DNA from: Tubiluchus corallicola
Taxonomy: Eukaryota; Priapulida; Priapulimorpha; Priapulimorphida; Tubiluchidae
Assembly (NCBI GenBank): GCA_030141605.1
Contig: JAQGDQ010000018.1
Location: 1,154,501 to 1,218,500 of the forward strand
DNA length: 64,000 bases
Direction of reading: 5' to 3'
Below are positions 38,801 to 50,800 of the stretch, piece after piece; position 1 is the first letter of the stretch, and every line of letters starts with the position of its first letter. The notes beneath the pieces were generated by a model. The model searched no databases. It was not told the DNA's origin and saw only the letters and a list, made by a program, of their open reading frames with translations. A program made the translations under genes and the position numbers.

Positions 38801-41800
38801 TTCAGCTCTTTTAGCTGTTCACTAGCTTCTGCGATCTTTGTCATTCCACTAGCTAAGCGCTGACACTATAATACAAAACATATTAAACGTATTATGACAG
38901 AAACACTGCTAACCAATTATGAGCATTTCTAAGTACTAAGTTATCATAATTTAATGACGCTAAGTTGATTGTTTGAACTGAATTCTCTCATTATGTAAGA
39001 GAACTACAGAAATGCAACTTTGAAATACAAAACCTAAATGCTTTTGTACTTCGTCTTTGTGGCTACATGAAATGTTGAAATTTAATGCAAAAGACGTTCT
39101 ATCTTACTTGGCTGAGAATGTAAGCATCTTTTTCCTCTAGCAAGCGTAAGTAGCTTTTAATGAAATCCAAGTAATTCTTTGGTGTAACGTAATTATTACG
39201 TCGAAGTTTCTGTAGAAACTTTGTACTGTACATTCCAACACTTTGGTGTACATGAACCACGTGCGTTACAACTTCTTCGCGATTTCCAGGTGGTATGTTG
39301 TCGTTCTACAAAATATAGATGAACTATACCACCACAACAATTTAATGTTATACAGTCACTTGTGTTGTAATATGTCTGAGAAAAAGAAAAAAATTAATAA
39401 GCCTAAACAATTAAGCAAATTAATAAAATTCAAAAATGCAAATCAAGAAACAAACACATACCTCAGTTAAGAATACACTGGCCACAGAATAAAGTGCCTG
39501 TTCTGGCCAAGGCATGAACCAATCAATGTTTGCATTATTTACAAGCCCTGGAAAATTTCTACATCTTGTACGTAACGTGTCTCCTACAGGCGACATAGCA
39601 AGTACAATGTGCAGATTGTTAGTGCACTTTTTAACAAAATACTGCCAAATGCTTTCCCTTGAAGGCCCGTAGTTTGCTTTCATTGCTTCAGTTCTCACCT
39701 TAAACAAATCAAAACAGAGTGTGCAGTTTTATGACTGCGAAAGTAATAAGTACTAAGAAACTAACTATGCTACATTACTTATTCACCCAAATGTTTATGA
39801 TGAACAGATTGACCAACAAAAATAAGACAGTTACCTACAGTAAACAAAAACTATAAAATAACCAAGCAATAATATTTATTAATTATTACCTGGCCAACAA
39901 TATTTTCCTTTTCATCATCCGCAAAGAGTGCTGGTACCATACCAGATGTTAACATATTGTTAATCAATTCCAAGAATCCTGAAATGAATAAATTAATTTT
40001 ATTAAAGTAAAAAATTTATTTATTCAATCGCACAAAAAATTATGAGATTAATATAATGCATATGGAGAAGTGTGCATGTCACAAACTTACACAAATCATA
40101 GTTCCCAGCCTACTATAACACTCTTTATCTTTAATCTGGAGATGTCAATTGGTGCTTTTAATACATTCTGGGGGTTGAATGTTCATTGGTGCACTTTAGT
40201 TTGTTGTGCTAACAAAGAATGGATTTTCTTTGCCTGACTTTTGTCTTTATCTGTCCAATCACCATTTAATTATTTTAGTAAATTATAAGTGGTTCTTAAA
40301 CTGTGATTTCTTAAATCAAGAAGTTCTGGAGTAGGCATAAATGACATATCCTAACCACTTTGCTATTTTTTATAATACTCTGTTTCGATAATAAGTATTA
40401 AAGAATTATAATCAGTGCAAATGTACATAAATATATAAGTTAAATAGGAACGTTTTTATTTATTTAACTTATAAAACTAAAACAGAATGTAGGTGTTAAT
40501 TTGTTGCTGTTTAGAACATTACATCATATTTAATTCGTGTTGTACAGAAGAAATTGGAAATCATGTATTTTTTTATTGTTTAATGCTTATGGGTTTATTT
40601 AGTGATTATAGCATAGACACATCTTGAGCTGTAGTTATTAGTAGAAATTGAACTTCGTGCTATTAAACCACTGAAACAATTTGGTAACAAAAATGCCTTT
40701 ATGCACTTATTTTTGCATTACTAATAACAACAGTAACCTTCTTCAGAAACATGCGCGTCTGTGAAGAGGAAAACGGTCTTTTTATTTTCTAAGCCAAGTC
40801 TGTTGTACAGAACTTTAAGATCATCGCGTAGGTTATTTTCATTATAACCTCTGCTGAGTACAATCTCAAACATCTGAAATAACAAACAGTGAACGAAATT
40901 TCAACTACAAAAATAATCACGGAAATAAAAAATAAGTAATTTTTTAAATAAATGGGTTGAACAGCCAATTAAAGGAATATACAAACTGCACGTCAGATGC
41001 ACAAACAAATGACCAATTGAATCTGCAAATGAATTAGTGAATGAATAAAATAAATGAAGGAAATTCTACAGACCACTTTTTGAAAATTACGTCCAATCAC
41101 TGGTCTCGAGTAATAAGCCATTTTGTGCATTTTATAATTACAGGTTATGTTAGGTATAATGCCTGTTAATTAACTTAATATATTAAACAGTTACCTCACA
41201 CTGAGCAGCAAAAGCAGCTAATTTACATAAACTTTGTTTTCCACTGCCACCCACACCTACAAGTAAAGCGTGACCTTGATCCATGCGAATGACTCTGTGA
41301 ATCCTAGTTAAATGATCCAGTGCATCATCAAATAGTACAAGATTCATTGGAGTGTAGTGTTCATTGTACTCCTCTAAAATCTAACAAATGTGAGACACTT
41401 TCATTAAAAAGCTACAAAAAGACTGCTAGATTGTCTTTTCGAACTTGTTTAAAGTGATATAAACAAAATGTTTATAACAAGACAAGCCTTTTGCTAAGAT
41501 TCTCAGATCTCAAATTACACTTCAGTCATGAAGCACATGTTAATAAATGATCTTTAAGCATGTCTATTTTGTCATTTATTGTAGTCAAGTATTCTCATGT
41601 GACATTTTGGTTAGCAGACTACACAAATACAAACTCTTTTGTTTTGTTTCTACTGAAGTTCTTATTAGACTATCTGCCACGAGTATGTCTTAGTAGACTT
41701 ATTATCTGTGTTACCATTTAAATACTGCATAATAGTAATAAAGAAATTGCTAGCCTGTTAGCCACAATGAATAATTCAAAAGTGTGTCTCGAAAAGTAGA

Positions 41801-44800
41801 TAATGCTTAAGAACATGGCACTCACTGTTTGTTTAACAGCAGATCATGCAATTTGTATTACAGTGCAGTACCCATTGTTTGCATGACTGTATGAGCAGAG
41901 CTAGCACTTTCTCTGTTGAGCAAGCACAGTATTTAAACCTATGGATAAACGTTAGCATGACAAACTTTGAAGAACATGAGCCCGGTATAATAATTCTAAG
42001 TACAGATGAATTTCATACTTCAGCAAACAATCCTTTTGCTGCATCATAATCTTGCACATCCTCATAGATTCTTTGTTCACCTTCAGACATAGCCGATCGA
42101 AAGTCACCAAAAAGAATTGGATCTCGAATTACGTGCTCCACCTCGTCCGGATGATTTTCCTCAACCAATGTCTTAACCAATCCCTTAAATTTTCATTAAA
42201 AATACAGTCATCATGCATGTTGTCATTCCAAAGATGGAAGTCATGCACTATGCACTGGTTGCACACTCAATCACATCTAACGACTTTTATTTGTATTAAT
42301 AAAATATACGTACCATTACATAGTCTTTATCCTGTTCATTAATTAACCGGTCATGAAATACCCGCAGGCACTCATTCCTCCATCCCCTCACAAACTCTTT
42401 TACAGTGTTAAATCTACAAACAAAAAAATAGATTTAGCAAATTTCCGAAAAGCTGTTTTATCTAATAGATCAATCATTTTTATAAAGTAATGCTAGAAGG
42501 AACTCAGTAGAATGAACAGTTTGGCTTCAATTTGAAATTTGTTACTTATTCTACATAACATTATCAATTACAAATCAGATGTAATTTCCAGATCAACTGA
42601 AATACCTAAAGAGCTACAGACAAAATTCAAGTTTATCTGTGTATTGCAAGTTGTGAGCTAATTTATGGAAACTATGAAAACAACTTTACATTTAATGCAA
42701 AAGTTACACAAACTGAGATGGCTCTTATTGTGTTTTTCATGGAAAGAAAAATTTAAAAAAGTGCAAAGTGTATAATAATGTGTTAAATACCCAATACCTA
42801 CCTGTCTGGTGTAGTAAGACACAAGCCATTTACAATTCTTGACAAATCTCTCAAATTGAAAATGTAGTGAAACTTAGATGGTGTAGGTGGCAACGTTTGA
42901 ATTACTTTTTGATAGAGTGAAAGTGTCATCTTAGTTATGCTGGGCACACAGCCCTTTATCTCCTCCAAAAATGGTTCAGTGTGTCCTCTCAAAATGGAGA
43001 AATAAATGTGATATAGTGTCTCATCAGATGGAAACGTAATGTTAAATACTGAAAAAAGTGAAATAAATCTTGGATCAACTTCATTTCGACCACCTCCAGC
43101 TTTACCCATAGCAGCAAGAAAACCGATGTCTTTTATATACTTCCAGTTCAGGTCCTTTCCTCTGTCATACATGCCACCTCTTTCTAAAAGCAATTTGAGA
43201 AGTGCAATTGGCTGTTGAGTGCCATACTCATCTACCTGGGGCATGTTCATGTCATCAATAAATACCAACAAGCGCTTTCCAGGAGGTGGACCATAAGTGT
43301 CTTTTGTTCTCTTTTCCACGTTTGCCTCCAGGTTGCGTTGCACATCGATGGATGATGTACGTGATGAGAAGTTAACATTTAACAGTAAAGTAAGATCGGT
43401 GTCCAACTGCCGAAGAAAGTTTTGAGTTGTTGCCGTTTTTGATGTTCCAGTTTCGCCAACTAGTACAACAGGTTGTTTCATGCTTACCATTCTTTCTAGC
43501 AACCAAGTGCTTCTGACAGTGTCCATTGTTGGCACAAGAATCTCATTAAATTGAACTTGGGAATCATGTTCATAAACTGGCACTTTTTTAATCCATGGAA
43601 CCCATCTGAAACTTTCAATATCAAAATAGTAATCAAAAAGCGTCGGCTGTGCCATTGGCATGTGACCTGGTTTTGCTTGATCATCTTTTTCAACGGTAGG
43701 CATGCTCGCACATCTCTTCACGTGATCATCAAATTTTAGACGGCCATCTTCTAATAACCCAGCACCGAGTGACCAGTACAATGACTGCAGAAACAAGCAC
43801 TCCAAAATATCTGGGTTCATGACTTCCTCAACGATCAATGACGTTAACATGTTGCATAGTTGACTGACCTTCAAAAATGTAAAAATCAATGAATGTATTG
43901 GAAATTACCTTGCAACAAAAACAGCTGTTCAACATTTTGGAGGTTTTTTTATTTTGTCAGTTAACGCTGTTGGTTATCAGCTAGTTGAAAAGCACAAAAC
44001 AAAAGATATATATATAGATATTTAAAACATACCATATTTAGATTCGTGAGTGGCACAATAGTTTTCAATTTGCTTGCTTGCACTCCATCAACTATTCCTT
44101 CCAATATCATGTCAAGACATGAAGGTACATATCTGTCAAATAACTTCTGAAGTTCCTCTTTCTCAGTTTTAATTGTTCTGAAATGCATGTTTATACATCT
44201 ATTTATAGACAAATGTTCCACATAAAATGATTTTGAGTTCAAAGTGCAAGAAATTGAAAAGTTCCAGTTTAAATTCCTTTCTTGTCCATAAGTTTTTCTA
44301 TGCAAACAATAATTTTCAATATTTCAGTAACACAAGAACAGCAGAAAAAGTCTTTCACAAGCAGGAAAAACGCAAGTAGTTTAGTTACACAGTCTCTTAA
44401 TATGTCTTTGGAAGTTCAGGCCAAGATAACTTGCTGTAGACACAAACGAGTCTGAATATGCTCACACTTTCACATTTGCATAGATCACTTTTCGAAAGAC
44501 ATAGTCCGTCATTCACTGGTGAGGTGGCCTTTTTGTCACAATGTAGTATTGTACTGGTTCTCAGAACATTAGAAAAATCAGATAATTATCATGGGGCAAA
44601 TAAAAGTAAGAATTCCTTAGATTTCAAGTGACAGGATGTTTACTGTGAATTAAACAACAAAACTGTAAAAATGGATTAGATTTTATTTTAACCAGTAAAA
44701 AAGTGCGTGCCTTGCATTACACCATTTTTCCCAGAAAGGCTTATAGCCAAGATTTTTTGGGTCAACGTAGACCATTCCACATCGAGAAACTGTAGCTGGA

Positions 44801-47800
44801 GAAGCATACTGGAGATCAGCAACCTAAAAGCACAACAAATTAAATAACTGTGGTGGTGGTTAACAATCACGATTTACTAATGATGATGTATACAATAGTT
44901 TATGCAGACGTCACATAATCCATTCATCTATATGCTCTTGACTTGAAAACCTAACTGTACCTGCTATAATTGAGACACACATATGCATTTACTACAGATT
45001 ACATATATAAAGTAATGCTGCCCAAGCATTATATGTGTGCTAACATTCATTATGTTGCCAACATGTTTGCATGAGCCACTGCTAATAGTTATCCTTTTGC
45101 ACTATTTCCTATTATAGATCACTATTTTTGTTCAAGTGAGCATTTTCCCATTTATATAATAAAGCTTAAAGGGCGATGCCACATGCACTCTATCCTGTGC
45201 TATTTTCTCCTCAATGACTATTAACTTACACACTTCCAATCCATGACTTCCTTGACTTTCTGGCCTCCTCCAGGGTGCTGCCCTCCTCCTCGCCACATGA
45301 TCATATCATCTAATATCAACCTTCTGTGCTACAGTTTATCATCAATCTCCCCCTCCGCACACATGCAAGCACGCACCCCCCCCCACACACACACATACAC
45401 ACGCACATCAACTTCCCACCTCTTGAAAGCGAATCCTGTCATTGTCGCACACGTGCCCAACATCCTGCATCATAGACACAATCTTCACTAACCTACCATG
45501 GCATACAGAATAACATTTTTGCCACATTTCTTTAAATAGCCACCAAAAAACTAAATTCGGGTTCATGTATAACTAGCATTTAGCAAAACGTTTGGAGCAT
45601 TTTTGTTCCTTTAATACTCTTATACTGAATAAGATCAATGCAATATTTGCAAAATCAAGTGGTACTGAGTATACCCTTTTTCAAAGAACAGAAAAGTTTA
45701 TGCTGACTTTTTCACATCTGCTTTTAAAAAATTACATTTAGTTACTTCAAAAAGAAGAGCACAGTGCTTTTGTAGACGTATACGTTCCCCATTTGCTAGA
45801 GTAAGCAGCCTATTATCGTCCATAACAGAGTTCATGTTTTCCACCCACAAAGCATCCACGTCACCATCAAACACAATGTATTTTCGCTCGTTTTTATCTG
45901 TTGGTCGATTGATATCTCGAAAAATGTTCGAAAGTAAACCATCTGTCCAGTCACGAGTGTTAGGATCTAGGATGCCATATAGTTCAATCACGCTTAAAGC
46001 CTTTGGATTTAGCACAAATAATTTGGTCAAAAGTCCCAACCTGCAAAAAATTACAACCTAAAGAATCATATTCATATATAAACAATTTATAGAATTGTAC
46101 AATATTAGACATAATGCAGGATTACCATAGTACAATTATCACCAATTTAATGCAAATGCAATTATCACTGTCACATGTCCAATGGCTAACAATGTAGGTA
46201 AGATATGCAAAGTAGAGATTTTACTTTGGCAACACTAAGGGTTAAAATAGCACTACGGCCAGAAGAGTTGACAATGAGTTACTGATGTCTCGTGTAAATT
46301 TTGTTCTAAAAATGATACTATGTCCTGTCATGAATGCATTTTGCAACAGAATTCGGGGATCGAACCAGGGTCGATCAGAGCTATCATCAGGGACAAAATG
46401 TTACTTACTAAAGAGAGTACATTGCTGATGAGTCAATCATTTCCTACATAACATTGCACCCATAAATGTACACCTTCTAGAAGTGGCTAAGCATCACTCG
46501 AGTACATAATGGGCAAAATTTCTTTGCTGAATCATACTGATAATACACAGATCGGCAGCATGTGCTAACCCCCATCTATGCTGTCCAGTCTCACACACTC
46601 TTGCTTACTGACAGTGCTTACAATACAAAATCTATGGACAAACTAGAAAAAAACATGAAGAATGCACATACACATTTGGTAGCATAAATTAGAGGCACTA
46701 TTCCAGAAAATGTAAAACTGTTATGTACTTACTAGTGGACTACAAGAAATTGTCAAGCAAACTGATGCAAAAAAGAATCAATTATTAGACCATAGAACAG
46801 CATAAAAACTTAAATAAAAAAATAGCAAACTAATTACCTTGGGACAGACAGGGTTTTTCTTAATTTGAAAGGATGCAGTTCATGTTGTCTCCCAAGATAG
46901 GAGAGATTTCATCCAGCAGCACATTTGTTTAAGTTTTTTGGTTTAAAGAAACTTACAAGTCTCACTCATTCTGATCTTTCCTGGCACTATACGTCTGCAT
47001 TACCATTACCGACACACAGTGCCTCACTAATATAATGTATCTGTTTTAACTCTCAACAAATTTTAGTTCCTAAAATCTTGTGTGGCTCGAAAAAATAATA
47101 ATAGTATAGTTATTACACACTTGGCATTAACTCTCACAGTATATATATATATTTTAAAACATTCTTCACATCTGTTTGTGAGTAGCTTTAGTTATACTGC
47201 AGCAGCCAATCAGCTGAGGAGAGCTGATTGGCCACCGCAAGGTGGATACCCGCTGGCTGACATACGTTTGACGATTTTTGTATCAGTTTAAAAAAAGCAA
47301 TTTCTAAATTGGTTTAAGAAATAAATGCCATCAAGATGATGTGCCACAATTAGACTGACCTTGTCTGTGCCTGAGCTAGAGTGTTAATAACAACAGATTT
47401 TCCTCCACCAGTTGGTCCAACAACCATAGTAGTGTGCCTTGTCAACATCGTTTCATACATCTGAACCACTTTGTCCACCTGCATCACAATGTAGTTATTG
47501 ATATTCACTATTCATCTGTGAGAAACCAACACTACTTGCCAAACATTTACTATCAACACTCAACATAGCACAAACAGGATAACTTCTTGTTTTCTACTAA
47601 CAGCATTAAAAAAATTCACTCTTAAACAATAACATGACTTCTATTGGTAAAACACGTAACACATAGTATAAAAATCCACCTGAACTGGCAAGACAACATA
47701 TTTGTTTTCTTGGAGCACATCTTCTACTGCATCATTAAAGTTTGGATATCTCACTCGTGGGCAGTCTAGGCCGGGAAAGAGGTCAGCTATTAAGCCAATG

Positions 47801-50800
47801 AATAGTGGCACGTCTTCGAACACAAATTTTGGCAAATTCATATCTCGTAATGCTCGCATTAGCACTACATCCTGTAAAAATATAGAGAATGTAAAATACA
47901 CAGATACAGTTTGCAATATATCGATACACTGCAAGCCAGAATTTATCAATCAGTGACACAGCCTACATAATGTTGTTGTATGAGGCGAAAACAATATTTT
48001 GAGGTTATCTCTTTAGTGTGAATAGTTGAACTGGAGAAAGATCTCAGCAATGTGTACAACTTCCTTCAATGTTATAAACAGCTAGAATTAGTATGGCAGA
48101 TGAAACCAAACATAGCGAGTATGGAACCAAAGCCAGGCAAACATGAACCATTCAATGGCAACCTTGGTGTTGCCTATCTTCAATTGCTAAGCACAGACAG
48201 GTGATCATGTGGTGCATTCGTACCACTCAGCTACTCATTACTATAAAAGCAGATATTACATACACAAGATGTTTTTACTACTACAAAATAAATAGTGGTG
48301 TGCAAGACTAAAGATTTCAGTTTGAGGTGAGATCAAGATAAGATTTTCAAAGTTTAAGACACGAGAACGAGACTAATAAAAGACCATTTTTTACTCAGCA
48401 GCTGCTTTTTCTTCAAGCTGATATTCTGCATACAGCTTCATATTGCTGGGTAAGATGTGGGTACAGCCTTTAAAATAGCAAGTTTTGCAATTTATTGTGC
48501 TACAACATTTCTTGCACTTGCTAGTTGTTTTATTTTCTGCCATCTATATTTTCCACGTTGACGTTTCTCGTGAAATAAATCCTGCAGTAAATTCTGTAGA
48601 TTTTCTGCAAATAAGCATCTGTCGTCAAGCCTGTCATTGGCCCCATTATTATAAGTTTCCATAGGTCTTGCACACCACCAAGAAGAAATAATATTTAAAA
48701 AACATTGCAGTCTTCTAATATGATAGCAGGATTTATTAGTAGATGTAAAGAGTTGACAACCTCAGACAAATCAGGAGATCCACGTTTCAATTCTCCTGCC
48801 ATCACCAACACTGATTTCAATGCTCGAAGCCCAAAATCATAATGATGTTGTTTAGACAGTTGCTCTTTTGCTAGCTTGTACAGCACTGTCATCTTCTTTG
48901 CTAACACCTAAGAAAATAACATTTTTAAAAAGCTTTAAATTGTTATTTGAGAGGGTATGTATATAGCTTACTAACCAAATACATAACACATACAGCAAAG
49001 AAATAGCATTAATTAAATATAACATTAAGATAACTCTATTAGCTAAGAAAGGTCTTACCTTGGCCAACAAGAAACCTTCTGAAAACAACATAATCTCACA
49101 AATCTGTTGCATATCTGGAACAATGCAAACAACAGGACGGAATAAAGCTTTCACACTTTCAGGAAGTTCTGTTCGCCCTGCGTATCCTGGGTTCATCGTA
49201 ATGAAAATGCCCATTTTTGCATCCAAGGCAATCTCGTGTCCCTCAAACTGCAAGACACATAAATAAAAATAAAATAAAAAACGCTTAAAAATTTTGAAAT
49301 AATTTTCATAATAAATTTTAAGCACATATGTTATTTGCACAATTTGAGAAGCTATAACAAACCTGAAATCGCTTTAGTTTCATAATAAGAGCATTCTGAA
49401 TAGTTTTCAGTTGAGATGAAATAACAGACAGCACTGATACATCAATACGATTGAACTCGTCAAAGCAACCCCAAGCTCCGCACTGGGCTAATCCAGAAAA
49501 TATTTTTCCAACAGCCTAGGTAAAATAACGAAGTTACACACAGAAAGTCTTTAGAAAGAGATTTTTCTTGACAAAAAAAGAGTTATATCAATACATATAT
49601 TGGAAAGCAAATCATAATAAAAAACAGAAAATAAAAACGACTGCAGCCAAATAAGAAATGAGATGTAAGTTACTGCTGTATGACAATTATTATTATAATT
49701 TTTTAACATTGTAATATTAAATACAGTAATGTCGGTAAGTTGCATATCCCTGTCAAACCTTTCACTATAATTTACTTTAATTATTGTTAAAACCAGCTAC
49801 ATATAATTAGCTTTCGAAGTGTAACATAACAAACTTTTCAATGCTTGCAAGTGCGAATGTGTATAGTGAAACTGTAAATTCATAATTTTGTACCTTGTAG
49901 TCCATCCCTTCACCACAATTAGTTACAACACAAAGCAAACCTAAAGCTTTAGCTAAATCTTTTACAGTTTCTGTCTTCCCGGTTCCAGCTGGACCTGCTG
50001 GCGCACCACCCAAATTCATTGATAAAGCCTGTAACAAAAAATGACTGATTACTACCAGACTTTAACGTGTTCAGCAAAGTTATAAAGTTAAAACTAGAAT
50101 GGAAGCATTAACATGCTTGAATACATCACATCCTACTTGCTTATTTAATCATTTTGATAAGAAAATCATGCTAAGCATTTATCATTGTCTTAAATCAGTT
50201 TTTACCATAAAAATTTAGAATGTGCATTGTTTAGGGGGCAGCCATTAGAATGAAAGAAACCACAAAAATGTAACAGTCGGGTAAATCCATTTAACAGGTA
50301 TGATCAGCTTAACAGGCATATTAGGAAAATGAAAAATCGTGCTCCGCTGTGGTCTGCCCAACAGTACGTAGTATCTTCATGCAAGATTTCAGCCTCTTAC
50401 AATAAAGCAATAGCTTTCAAAGATAAATGTGACAACAACAGCAATAGCAACAACTTGACCAAGCTTTAGGGATCCGGAACTTCAAAAATAAGAGGACAGT
50501 GTAATCCTAAAAACAATATCAAGAAATATATAGAAACTATTCTGGTATTGGTATAAACAATGCCACATATCTTATTCACAAATTATTGATGAATTGAATG
50601 ATTCATTTGTCAATTAAACGAATGACCAATTAACTGGTTAATTGACAAAGTTTACCATTCCACTCAGTGGTTAATGGATGAATGACAGATGGGAGCAAGT
50701 TGGACATTACCTGTGTGATGGTTAAATAAATCCGATCTGTAAGTGGAGTGATGACAAGTCGACCATTCAGCCCCATATATTCGTACCCATATTGAAAAGA

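Noticed and set aside
45243-45491. 82-codon plus-strand frame in a C-rich stretch
   Set aside because: Produced by the C-tract and (CA)n repeat; it lies in a dynein intron on the opposite strand.
46357-46620. Intact tRNA gene around the B box GGTTCGATCC
   Set aside because: The A-box-like word is about 200 bp away and no acceptor, D or anticodon stems form.
50260-50330. TTTAACAGG/GCTTAACAGG words as a second pogo-like terminus
   Set aside because: They resemble the style of the 16-kb element ends, but I found no inverted partner or TA flanks.
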